Shown here: positions 5,822 through 12,889 of the stretch, in pieces
Position numbering within the stretch: the stretch's first letter is position 1
Layout: each line of letters begins with the position of its first letter
Source: Streptosporangium violaceochromogenes
Lineage (GTDB): Bacteria > Actinomycetota > Actinomycetes > Streptosporangiales > Streptosporangiaceae
Direction: 5' to 3'
Assembly: GCF_014654615.1 (NCBI RefSeq)
Contig: NZ_BNBB01000043.1
Span: forward strand, 1-33,684
DNA: 33,684 nucleotides
Translations under genes and position numbers: made by a program
Notes under the pieces: generated by a model
The model's database searches: none
What the model was told of the DNA's origin: nothing
The model's input: only the letters and a program-made list of their open reading frames with translations

Positions 5822-7182
5822 GACGCTCCCTCGCCCTCCTCTCCCTGGCCGGGGCCTCGATGATCGCCCTGGCCTTCCTGATCCCGCTCGGGCTCATCGT
5901 CAAGGAGATCGCCCACGGCCGGGCGCTGTCGGAGGCCGAACGGCAGGCGTCGGCGCTGGTCCCGGCGCTGGCCATCACCACGGACCCAGCCAGGCTGACC
6001 CGCGCGCTGGCCAGCACCGGAGCACGGGAGCGGATGGCGGTCCACCTGCCCGGCGGCGGCTCGGTGGGCGCGGCCCGGGCGACGGCGCAGAACGTGTCGG
6101 CGGTCTCGAAGCTGACGCGGGCGGTGACCGTGAGGGCAGGCGGTGACTATCTGCTGCTGCGCCCGGTCGCCCTGGAGGGGGGCCGAAGCGCGGTCATCGA
6201 GCTCCTCGTTCCCGCCGGCGACCTCACCCGGGGGGTCACCACGTCGTGGGCGGTGCTGGCCGGGGTCGCGGTGGTGCTGGTGGCGGGCTCGGTGCTGGTC
6301 GCCGACCGGCTCGGGGTGCGGGTGGTGCGCTCGGCCAGGCGCCTGGGCCGGGCGGCCGTCTCACTGGGCACCGGTGACCTCAGCGTCCGGGTCGAGCCCG
6401 AGGGGCCCGCGGAGCTGGCCGCCGCCGGCGAGGCGTTCAACACCATGGCCGGGCAGATGGTCCAGCTCCTCACCGCCGAACGGGAGATGGCCGCCGACCT
6501 GTCGCACCGGCTGCGCACACCGCTCACCGCGCTCCGCCTCAGCCTGGACCACCTGGGCGCGGAGGCCGAGCAGAGCCGCCGGGCGCTGAGCCGGCTGGAG
6601 GCGGAGGTGGACCGGATCATCACGGCGGCCCGGCAGCCCTCCCGCGCCCCGAACTCCGTCCACTGCGACGCCGCCCACGTGCTGCGCGAGCGGCTGACCT
6701 TCTGGTCCGCCCTGGCCGACGACCAACGGCGCCCGTGGGAGCTGCTCGGCGCCTCAGAGCCGCTCCGTGTCCCGGTCGCGGCCACCGATCTCGGCGCGGT
6801 GGTGGACGCCCTCCTCGGCAACGTCTTCCGGCACACCCCCGAGGGCACGGCGTTCACCGTGACCCTGCACCGGGCGCCGGGCACCGCGGGCATCCTGATC
6901 TCCGACGCCGGGCCGGGCATCGCCGACCCCGAGGCGGCACTGCGGCGCGGGAACAGCGGATCGGGGTCCACCGGGCTCGGCCTGGACATCGCCCGCCGGC
7001 TCGCCGAGTCCGCGGGAGGCACCCTGCGGATCGGCACCTCCCCCCTCGGCGGGGCCGGGGTGGACCTGTGGTTGCGCACCGACCGGCACGACCGGCCCCC
7101 GCGCAGAGGCCGCCGCCTGACCGCAGGCCCCTGGTCACGCGGGAGAACCGGGCCACCGCGACCGGCCCGTCCGCCCCGCTGA
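5818..7182 (+). CDS. Sensor histidine kinase, partner of the upstream regulator
   Basis: This 454-residue membrane sensor kinase has a transmembrane helix at 5-28, an extracytoplasmic sensor of about 110 residues with no recognised fold, and a second helix at about 143-162. A HAMP linker follows to about 216. The HisKA H-box is EMAADLSHRLRTPLTALRL, with phospho-acceptor H230. The ATPase domain has an N-box (LLGNVFRHTPEGTAF, N335), G1 DAGPGI and G2 STGLGLDIARRL. Residues 420-454 form an Arg/Pro/Gly-rich tail beyond the ATPase fold. The H-box has Arg where many kinases have Glu next to the His (HR instead of HE); this occurs in some actinobacterial kinases. The GTG at 5818 overlaps the regulator stop. 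The signal is unknown. Confidence 0.92.
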   Translation: MRRSLALLSLAGASMIALAFLIPLGLIVKEIAHGRALSEAERQASALVPALAITTDPARLTRALASTGARERMAVHLPGGGSVGAARATAQNVSAVSKLTRAVTVRAGGDYLLLRPVALEGGRSAVIELLVPAGDLTRGVTTSWAVLAGVAVVLVAGSVLVADRLGVRVVRSARRLGRAAVSLGTGDLSVRVEPEGPAELAAAGEAFNTMAGQMVQLLTAEREMAADLSHRLRTPLTALRLSLDHLGAEAEQSRRALSRLEAEVDRIITAARQPSRAPNSVHCDAAHVLRERLTFWSALADDQRRPWELLGASEPLRVPVAATDLGAVVDALLGNVFRHTPEGTAFTVTLHRAPGTAGILISDAGPGIADPEAALRRGNSGSGSTGLGLDIARRLAESAGGTLRIGTSPLGGAGVDLWLRTDRHDRPPRRGRRLTAGPWSRGRTGPPRPARPPR

Positions 7183-7390
7183 AGATCTCCCGGCGCCACC
7201 GGGGGAGAGAACCGGCCCCGCGACACACAGGGCGGAGAACACCGCCCGGACCATGAAGAGGGCACGGACGCGGGAGACCGGAACGGCCACCGAACACGGC
7301 AGGCGAAACGAGGAAGGACGCGAGGAGAAAGACAAGGAACGAGACCGCACCCCCACCGGGGTGTTCCGCGCCTCGGCGGCGGAGCCGGGG
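7183..7390. other. Non-coding gap between the kinase gene and tRNA-Ala copy 2
   Basis: I see no convincing gene in these 208 bases. Just after the kinase stop there is a weak stem, TCTCCCGG (7186-7193) with CCGGGGGAGA (7199-7208), which needs a two-base bulge and may act as a terminator. The remainder is purine-rich on the plus strand and contains no clear repeat. Confidence 0.4.
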
Positions 7391-7463
7391 TGGAGCTATG
7401 GGGATTCGAACCCCAGACCTCCTCCATGCCATGGAGGCGCGCTACCAACTGCGCCATAGCCCC
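7391..7463 (-). tRNA. tRNA-Ala (anticodon GGC), copy 2
   Basis: This copy is identical over all 73 bases to the tRNA at 814-886, with the same anticodon GGC and no encoded CCA. Identity ends within a few bases on either side (shared CCGGGG before the 3' end on the plus strand, one extra T after the 5' end). It follows the phosphatase gene at 130 bases on the same strand. A TATGCT (7520-7515) about 50 bases upstream is a weak candidate -10 box. Confidence 0.95.
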
Positions 7464-7593
7464 TGATCGGCGTGTTCGAGCCCTACCGATCACGGCTCGT
7501 CACGACGCCCCGGAAGCATACAAGGACGGCCGCGGGTTCGCCTAATCGGCGGCCGTACGGCCCGCCCCGCCGCTCCTGGGGCGCGCCGCCGGG

Positions 7594-8226
7594 TCAGTCT
7601 TCCGTGGCCTCGGGGCTGTCGTCGCTCAAAATCGGCTCCGGAAGCGTCCCGGCGTTGTGCTCCATCAGGCGCCAGCCCTTGCGGCCCTCCTCAAGCACCG
7701 ACCACGAGCAGTTTCCCAAGCCCCCCAGGGCGGGCCAGAGATCCTCCGTCAGGCCCATGAGCCTGGCGATGCCGAGCCGGAGCGCCGCCCCGTGGGAGGC
7801 GACCACCAGCAGACCGTCGGGATCGAGCTCGGCGGCCCAGCGGCGGATCGACGCCGACACCCGCTCGGCGACGTCGGCGACCTGCTCACCTCCCGGGGCC
7901 TCCCAGGCCACGAACTCCGCGGGCCACCTCGCGAAGATCTGCTCGCGGGTGAGCCCCTCCCACTCTCCGCCGCCCCGCTCACGCAGGTCCTTGTCGACGC
8001 TCACGTCCAGGCCCACGAGGCGTCCCAGCTCCGAGGCGGTGTCGAAGGCGCGCCGGAGATCCGAGGAGACGATCATGGTGGGGCGGAGGGCGGCGAGCAG
8101 CGAGGCCGCACGGACCGCCTGCGCGAAGCCGGTCTCGTCCAGCGGGATGTCGCTGTGGCCCTGGAAGCGGTGCTCGACGTTCCAGAGCGTCTGACCGTGC
8201 CTCAGGCAGACGACACGGCGACTCAC
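7594..8226 (-). CDS. Histidine phosphatase, GpgP-like
   Basis: The product is a 210-residue cytosolic enzyme of the histidine phosphatase (phosphoglycerate mutase-like) superfamily. The RHG signature CLRHGQTLWN at residues 7-16 supplies the phospho-accepting H10. The ERGGGEWEGLT segment carries the catalytic acid region, and VVASHGAALR gives the second His. In mycobacteria the gene in the same place, after nadD and rsfS, is gpgP, glucosyl-3-phosphoglycerate phosphatase of methylglucose lipopolysaccharide synthesis. Position supports orthology, but the substrate here is inferred. I chose GTG 8226, which overlaps the rsfS stop (GTGA). A longer frame upstream would run inside rsfS. Confidence 0.88.
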   Translation of the reverse strand: MSRRVVCLRHGQTLWNVEHRFQGHSDIPLDETGFAQAVRAASLLAALRPTMIVSSDLRRAFDTASELGRLVGLDVSVDKDLRERGGGEWEGLTREQIFARWPAEFVAWEAPGGEQVADVAERVSASIRRWAAELDPDGLLVVASHGAALRLGIARLMGLTEDLWPALGGLGNCSWSVLEEGRKGWRLMEHNAGTLPEPILSDDSPEATED

Positions 8227-8630
8227 TCGGCTACCGTCCCGCGGGCGCGCTGGGCGGCGGCCTGCGTGACCGCGGCCGGCAAGGGGATGGAGGGACAGTC
8301 CTTCCACAGGCGCTCCAGCGCGTAGAAGGTGCGGTCCTCCTCGTGCTGCACGTGCACGACGATGTCGACGTAGTCGAGAAGAACCCAGCGGCCCTCGCGC
8401 TCGCCCTCCCTGCGGACGGGTTTGACGTGGGCCTCAACCCGCAGCCTCTCCTCGATCTCGTCGACGATGGCGCGGACCTGACGGTCGTTGGTGGCGGAGC
8501 AGAGCACGAACGCGTCGGTGATGACGAGCTGGTCGCTCACGTCATAGGCGAGGATGTCGTCGGCGAGCTTGTCCGCCGCGGCCTCGGCGGCAAGCCTGAC
8601 GAGCTGAACGGATCTTTCGGTCGCTGTCAC
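8223..8630 (-). CDS. rsfS: Ribosome silencing factor RsfS
   Basis: This is a 135-residue member of the RsfS/Iojap family. These proteins bind ribosomal protein L14 on the 50S subunit and block joining with 30S, slowing translation in starvation. Conserved blocks are present: KLADDILAYDVSDQLVITDAFVLCSATNDRQVRAI, then REGEREGRWVLLDYVDIVVHVQ and RTFYALERLWKDCP (longer stretches abbreviated). GTG 8630 is the first start after a strong AGGAGG (8649-8644), although the 13-nt spacing is long. A GTG at 8666 would add 12 residues but lies before that SD. The gene follows nadD by 100 bases and is coupled to the phosphatase gene by a 4-bp overlap. Confidence 0.93.
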   Translation of the reverse strand: MTATERSVQLVRLAAEAAADKLADDILAYDVSDQLVITDAFVLCSATNDRQVRAIVDEIEERLRVEAHVKPVRREGEREGRWVLLDYVDIVVHVQHEEDRTFYALERLWKDCPSIPLPAAVTQAAAQRARGTVAE

Positions 8631-8730
8631 GGTGTCGGTTAGTCCTCCTGTAGTCGGCACTGTCACCTATCAGAATGCCCGATCGGGCGCTCATTGAAGA
8701 ACCACCACAGGTACGCCGTGGGCACAACGC

Positions 8731-9399
8731 CTATGGTGTGCCGTTCGGCTCCGAACCGCAAACGGACCGCCGGCCGGGCGGGGGGTTCACGGAACGGTAC
8801 AGGCCGCGCTTGTTGATGTACTGCACGATGCCGTCGGGGACGAGGTACCAGATGGGCCGCCCCGAGGCGACCCGCTCACGGCACTCCGAGGAGGAGATGG
8901 CCAGCGCGGGGATCTCCAGCAGGCTCACCTTGCCCTCCGGCAACCCCGGGTCGCGCAGAGCGTGGCCGGGGCGGGTGGCGCCGACGAAGTGCGCGATGGC
9001 GAGCAGTTCGTCGACGTCACGCCAGCTCAGGATCTGCGCCAGCGCGTCGGCCCCGGTGATGAAGTAGAGCTCCACCTCGGGCCCCCAGAGAGCGGAGATC
9101 TCGTGCAGGGTGTCGATGGTGAAGGTCGGTCCCGGCCGGTCGATGTCCACCCGGCTCACCGAGAAGCGCGGGTTCGAGGCGGTCGCGATGACCGTCATCA
9201 GATAGCGGTCCTCCGGCGCGGAGACCGTCCGCTCCGCCTTCTGCCACGGGCGCCCGGTCGGTACGAAGACCACCTCGTCGAGTTCGAAGTGATGGGCGAC
9301 CTCGCTGGCGGCGACCAGGTGACCGTGGTGGATGGGGTCGAAGGTGCCACCCATGACACCCAGGCGTCGCCTCCCGTGACCCGTAGCCGCGTTCATCAT
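8731..9399 (-). CDS. nadD: Nicotinate-nucleotide adenylyltransferase NadD
   Basis: NadD joins ATP and nicotinate mononucleotide to form deamido-NAD, an essential step in NAD synthesis. The 222-residue product has the nucleotidyltransferase motif GGTFDPIHHGHL at 17-28, the PTGRPWQK segment that contacts substrate, FITGADALAQILSW, and the C-terminal ISSSECRERV loop, matching the family ISSTxIR pattern. The tail after YINKRGLYRS is about 20 residues of Pro/Arg/Ser-rich sequence. ATG 9399 is favoured because TAGGGT lies exactly seven bases upstream (leaderless); ATG 9396 is also possible. The divergent neighbour is the M48 peptidase gene; rsfS follows. Confidence 0.94.
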   Translation of the reverse strand: MMNAATGHGRRRLGVMGGTFDPIHHGHLVAASEVAHHFELDEVVFVPTGRPWQKAERTVSAPEDRYLMTVIATASNPRFSVSRVDIDRPGPTFTIDTLHEISALWGPEVELYFITGADALAQILSWRDVDELLAIAHFVGATRPGHALRDPGLPEGKVSLLEIPALAISSSECRERVASGRPIWYLVPDGIVQYINKRGLYRSVNPPPGRRSVCGSEPNGTP

Positions 9400-9412
9400 G
9401 GAACGGACCCTA
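9400..9412 (-). promoter_or_regulatory. Candidate leaderless promoter of nadD
   Basis: On the minus strand TAGGGT (9412-9407) is followed by seven bases and then ATG 9399. No SD precedes the ATG. The region to 9482 is shared with the divergent M48 gene, whose promoter has the same arrangement. Confidence 0.5.
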
Positions 9413-9469
9413 CGCGCAAGCCTTACGCGGCTTTTCATCACCCCCCGCGCGTGCCGGGCGGCCCCGACG

Positions 9470-9482
9470 TAGCATGCCGGAC
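9470..9482 (+). promoter_or_regulatory. Candidate leaderless promoter of the M48 peptidase gene
   Basis: TAGCAT (9470-9475) is followed by seven bases and then ATG 9483. This decides the start: an in-frame ATG at 9474 overlaps the -10 box itself and so would not be in the mRNA. Confidence 0.5.
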
Positions 9483-10499
9483 ATGACCACCACCCCGGAT
9501 CGCAACCGCGTGCAGCTTCCCGGTATCAGCTCACGCGCCTACGAACATCCCGCCGACCGGTCCGCGCTGGTCGCTCTACGCTCGCTGAGCGGGTTCGACA
9601 CGGTGCTCAAACAGATGTCCGGGCTGATCAGCGAGCGCCGTCTACGCCTGATCCACCTCGCCTCGGCCGTGCGCACCGGCGAGACGCAGTTCCGCGCGCT
9701 GCACGACATGGGCCGCGACGCGGCCTACATCCTCGACCTCCACCGCATCCCCGAGGTCTACGTCCAGCAGAACCCACAGGTCCAGGCCAAGGCGATCGGC
9801 TTCGACGACCCCTTCATCGTCGTCTCCACGGGGCTGCTCGACCTGATGGACGAAGAGGAGCAGCGTTTCGTCATCGGCCACGAGACCGCGCACATCCTGT
9901 CCGGCCACGCGGTCTACCGCACCATGCTGGACATCCTCACCCGCCTGGCCACCCGCGTGGCCTGGATCCCGCTCGGCTACATCGGCCTGCGCGCGATCGT
10001 GGCGGGTCTGGAGGAGTGGCACCGCAAGTCCGAGCTCTCCGCCGACCGCGGCGGCCTGCTGTGCGGCCAGGACCCCGAGGCCGCCCTGCGCGCGCTGATG
10101 AAGCTGGCCGGCGGCTCGCGGCTGCACGAGATGAACATCGAGGCCTTCCTCGACCAGGCGCGCGAGTACGACACGGCGGGCGACGTCCGCGACGGCCTGC
10201 TCAAGGTCCTCAACCTGCTCGGCACCACCCACCCGTTCGCGGTCTCCCGGGTCGCCGAGCTGGACAGATGGCGCCGTGGCGGCGAGTACGAAACGATCCT
10301 CGGCGGTGACTACCCCCGCCGCGCCGACGACACCGGCGCCAAGATCTCGGAGGAGGTCAAGGCCGCGGCGCGTTCCTATCGCGAATCCTGGTCGCAGTCC
10401 CAAGACCCTTTCATCGGGGTCCTTCGTGACGTGGCCGAGGGCGCGGTCAACGCCGGAGAGCGCATCTTCAACCGCTTCGCCCGCCGCGACGGCAACTGA
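9483..10499 (+). CDS. M48-family zinc metallopeptidase
   Basis: This 338-residue protein has the zinc-binding motif H133-E-T-A-H137 in FVIGHETAHILSGH, and a likely third ligand E184 in KSELSADRGGL, as in M48 (HtpX/Ste24-type) gluzincins. Upstream are a helical segment and the YVQQNPQVQAKAIGFDDPFIVVSTGLLDLM region that leads to the active-site helix. One hydrophobic stretch follows the motif (about 157-175, VAWIPLGYIGLRAIVAGL), so it may be membrane-associated. Unlike HtpX it lacks an N-terminal pair of membrane helices, which suggests a soluble or peripheral cytosolic enzyme. It is the only plus-strand gene in this part of the window. The substrate is unknown; a role in protein quality control is a family-level guess. 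Confidence 0.88.
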   Translation: MTTTPDRNRVQLPGISSRAYEHPADRSALVALRSLSGFDTVLKQMSGLISERRLRLIHLASAVRTGETQFRALHDMGRDAAYILDLHRIPEVYVQQNPQVQAKAIGFDDPFIVVSTGLLDLMDEEEQRFVIGHETAHILSGHAVYRTMLDILTRLATRVAWIPLGYIGLRAIVAGLEEWHRKSELSADRGGLLCGQDPEAALRALMKLAGGSRLHEMNIEAFLDQAREYDTAGDVRDGLLKVLNLLGTTHPFAVSRVAELDRWRRGGEYETILGGDYPRRADDTGAKISEEVKAAARSYRESWSQSQDPFIGVLRDVAEGAVNAGERIFNRFARRDGN

Positions 10500-10512
10500 G
10501 CCCGGCACAGGG

Positions 10513-10546
10513 AAAGGTCTGGAAGATCGCCTTCCGGGCCTTTTCT
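10513..10546 (+). terminator. Intrinsic terminator of the M48 peptidase gene
   Basis: AAGGTCTGGAAG (10514-10525) pairs with CTTCCGGGCCTT (10531-10542) over 12 bp, including two G-U pairs, with a 5-nt loop and a following TTTTCTCG run. It begins 14 bases after the stop codon. This is a classical Rho-independent terminator. Confidence 0.85.
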
Positions 10547-10668
10547 CGCGGAGACCGGATCTCCCGGCGGCTCACCGGGCCGATCTTTCCCAAACCCCGT
10601 GCGTCTCCCCTGCCGAACCTCCCGCCCTCCCCGAGCGCGAAAGACCCCTCCCCGGCCACAGGGCCCTC

Positions 10669-12321
10669 CTAGACCAGGAGGGCGATCGCGCGCATGGCCG
10701 CCGCGCACAGGGCGACGAACCCTCCCAGGACGGCGAGCGCCCGCACCCCCTCCTTGCGGAGCTCCGGAGTCCGCGAGCCGGCCCGTTCGATCTCGCGGCT
10801 GACGACCCCGCCGCAGACGACCCCGAACACGATGCCCGCGACGACGACCGGGACCGGCAGCAGCCACCAGTCGGGGGGGAACGATCCGCCGAAGGTGATC
10901 CACAGTGTGACGCCGGCCAGCCCCGCGGCCGGCAACCCCGGCCAGATCAGCACGGTCGCCAGCGACAGCGCGAAGACCAGGGGGAAGGTCACGACCCGCA
11001 ACAGACCCCGTGACCTGGCCGACCTGCGCTTTCTGACCAGCCGGTGACCGGCCCAGGCCGCACGGGCGAGCGCGGCGAACACGCCGGTGACGGCGAAGGT
11101 CGCCAGCGGCCAGATCACCGTGGCCACCACGCACGGCACGGCCAGGACCGCCAGCAGGACCAGTGCCGCGTTCCCGGCCGGCAACGGTCCCGCCCGCCGG
11201 CCGGCCGCCTCCCCGGCGCCCTCGGCCCGCCCCCGGGCGGCCATCCTCCGTACCCGCCCGGTTCCGGCCTCCCCGGGTCTGGGGCGGCTTACCCGGGACG
11301 GACCGTCCCCGCCCGCGGCGAGGCGCGCGCCGCGCGCGCCCCCATCCGAGCCCGGACCGGCCCGGACCCCGCGGGCGGACTCGATCGCCTTGGCCCGGCC
11401 CCCCTTGGACGTCTCCTCGTCCCGGACGCCCGGCCTGCCGTGGGTCTCCGGTTTCCGCTGCGCGGGCGATCCGGCGGTGATCGCCGGCGGTCCCGCCGCC
11501 TTCCGGGGCCCTTGGCCGGCCGAGACGGCCCGGGCGAGACGGCTGAGACGGGCGCTGAGAAGCGCGGCGGTGGGGCGTTTGGAGGGCTCGCGGTGGAGAG
11601 CGGCGCGGATCAGGGGAAGCAGCGCCGCCGGGATGCCCGCCAGGTCGGCCTGGCCGTTGAGGATCGCGTACATCTGGGCCTCGACCGGGCCCTTGCCGAA
11701 GGTGGGCCGCCCGGTCGCCGCGAAGGCCACCGTGGCCGCCCAGGCGTGCACGTCGGCGGGCTCGCCCACGGGCTCGTCGGCGAACAATTCGGGGGCGGCG
11801 TAGCTGGGGGTGCCGAGGAAGGTGCCGGTGAGGGTGAGGCGGGTGGCGTCCAGCACCTGGGCGATGCCGAAGTCGATCAGGACGGGCTCGCCGCCGGTGC
11901 CGATCAGGACGTTCGAGGGCTTGAGATCACGGTGGACGACCCCCGCCGCGTGGATGACCGCCAGGGCCGCGGCCAGCCCGTGGGCCAGAGTGACCAGAGA
12001 GGCGTCGGCCAGGGGGCCGCCGCGCCGTACCCGGTCCAGGAGGGTGTCCCCCTCGATGTGCTCCATGACCATGTAGGGCCGCTCGCAGGCCAGGTCGGCG
12101 TCCAGGACCCGGGCGACATAGGGGCTGTCGACCCTGCGGAGCGCGCGGACCTCGCGCTCCAGGCGTATTCGGGCCTCCGAGTCGGCGTCCACGGCCTCAT
12201 GGAGCATTTTGAGCGCGACGCCCTCACCCCGCTTGCTGGTGGCGTGGTAGACCTCGCCCATGCCGCCCCGGCCGAGGCGCTCCACCAACGTGTAGGAGCC
12301 GACGCGCCCGAGACGACCCAC
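10669..12321 (-). CDS. Membrane-bound serine/threonine protein kinase
   Basis: A Hanks-type kinase domain spans about residues 8-266 of 550: glycine loop LGRGGMGEVY, ATP-binding K38 in VALKML, catalytic HRDLKPSN (D132), DFG at 150-152, and the TPSYAAPE segment. Residues 267-383 form a Gly/Arg/Ala-rich disordered linker. Residues 384-550 hold about five hydrophobic segments, so the kinase is tied to the membrane by a polytopic C-terminal domain. PknB-type kinases instead have a single helix and PASTA domains. No external sensor domain is evident. GTG 12321 is chosen because GGAGG lies four bases upstream and homology starts there; the frame stays open to 12513 but lacks similarity. It converges with the M48 gene. 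Confidence 0.92.
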   Translation of the reverse strand: MGRLGRVGSYTLVERLGRGGMGEVYHATSKRGEGVALKMLHEAVDADSEARIRLEREVRALRRVDSPYVARVLDADLACERPYMVMEHIEGDTLLDRVRRGGPLADASLVTLAHGLAAALAVIHAAGVVHRDLKPSNVLIGTGGEPVLIDFGIAQVLDATRLTLTGTFLGTPSYAAPELFADEPVGEPADVHAWAATVAFAATGRPTFGKGPVEAQMYAILNGQADLAGIPAALLPLIRAALHREPSKRPTAALLSARLSRLARAVSAGQGPRKAAGPPAITAGSPAQRKPETHGRPGVRDEETSKGGRAKAIESARGVRAGPGSDGGARGARLAAGGDGPSRVSRPRPGEAGTGRVRRMAARGRAEGAGEAAGRRAGPLPAGNAALVLLAVLAVPCVVATVIWPLATFAVTGVFAALARAAWAGHRLVRKRRSARSRGLLRVVTFPLVFALSLATVLIWPGLPAAGLAGVTLWITFGGSFPPDWWLLPVPVVVAGIVFGVVCGGVVSREIERAGSRTPELRKEGVRALAVLGGFVALCAAAMRAIALLV

Positions 12322-12404
12322 GTGACCTCCTGCGTCAGCCACATAGGTCCAGGACCGCCGCGCCTGTCGGGTCACCCGCTTCCGCGGGTTTCCCTGCCCT
12401 CCAG

Positions 12405-12424
12405 CCATAGGAAGCACCACCATA
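12405..12424 (-). promoter_or_regulatory. Candidate promoter region of the kinase gene with a repeated element
   Basis: CCATAGGAAGCA (12405-12416, plus-strand reading) recurs exactly at 12713-12724 upstream of the DUF6191 gene. On the minus strand it reads TGCTTCCTATGG and is next to a TATGGT (12424-12419) that fits a -10 box. Transcription from here would give a leader of about 90 bases before the kinase GTG. Confidence 0.35.
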
Positions 12425-12509
12425 GCGGGCGGGTGCCGCCAATTCCCGGCGGCACGCCACACCCGGCGAAAGATCGGGCGGATGCGACCCCGGCGACACG
12501 GCGTCCTCA

Positions 12510-12698
12510 TCACCGGCGGGGCGGCTCCTGCGACGAGCCGGTCAGCAGGCTGTCCAGTTCGGCGGTGGGCTCCGCCGACAGGTCGCGCCGCTTGGTGCGG
12601 CGCCAGTTCACGTGCCCGCGGCTCTCCAGCCAGAGCATCAGCCGATCAAGGCCGAACAGCACAACAGCGACAAATAGGAGTGCGACCACGATTTCCAT
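12510..12698 (-). CDS. DUF6191-like small membrane protein
   Basis: This is a 62-residue protein with one transmembrane helix at about 2-24 (EIVVALLFVAVVLFGLDRLML) and a positively charged segment right after it (WLESRGHVNWRRTKRRDL). That predicts an outside N-terminus and a cytoplasmic tail. The LFGLDRLxLWxExRGxxxWRR pattern matches the DUF6191 group of short actinobacterial proteins, with the assignment made from memory of the family. The C-terminus (EPTAELDSLLTGSSQEPP) is acidic and flexible. A TATGGT -10-like box (12717-12712) lies 13 bases before ATG 12698. The function is unknown. It sits 188 bases upstream of the kinase gene on the same strand. Confidence 0.7.
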   Translation of the reverse strand: MEIVVALLFVAVVLFGLDRLMLWLESRGHVNWRRTKRRDLSAEPTAELDSLLTGSSQEPPRR

Positions 12699-12711
12699 GA
12701 AGTCCAGTCAA

Positions 12712-12724
12712 ACCATAGGAAGCA
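12712..12724 (-). promoter_or_regulatory. Candidate promoter of the DUF6191-like gene with a repeated element
   Basis: The minus strand reads TGCTTCCTATGGT; TATGGT at 12717-12712 is a good -10 match 13 bases before the ATG. Twelve of these bases (12713-12724) are repeated upstream of the kinase gene at 12405-12416. Confidence 0.4.
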
Positions 12725-12747
12725 GTGATTACTTTGAGCGACACGCT

Positions 12748-12762
12748 GTCACCTGAGGTGAC
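12748..12762. promoter_or_regulatory. Palindromic operator-like site upstream of the DUF6191-like gene
   Basis: GTCACCT and AGGTGAC flank a single central base, a perfect 7-1-7 palindrome. It lies about 31 bases upstream of the candidate -10 box of the DUF6191-like gene, in the -35 region or just beyond, so it could bind an activator or a repressor. It might instead be part of the proA transcript end; a longer, imperfect GC-rich hairpin (about 12763-12803) sits beside it. Confidence 0.35.
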
Positions 12763-12889
12763 GGGCCGGGCACCTGACCGGCCTCATGACAAACCGGCCC
12801 GGCACAGCCTCACAATAGGGCCCCGCCGCGGAAAGCGTCCGCGAAAGCGGGAACACCACGCGAGCGTCACCACCGCCCGGCTCCGGCCG

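Noticed and set aside
887..7390. Integrative element between the tRNA copies
   Set aside because: No integrase, excisionase, replication or transfer gene is present, and the repeat is the whole tRNA, not just a 3' end. It is kept only as a possible duplication or relic.
6147..7493. Minus-strand frame covering the kinase gene and tRNA-Ala copy 2
   Set aside because: It translates a tRNA gene (giving the peptide LHGMEEVWGSNPHSS, which also appears at copy 1) and is antisense to a clear histidine kinase.
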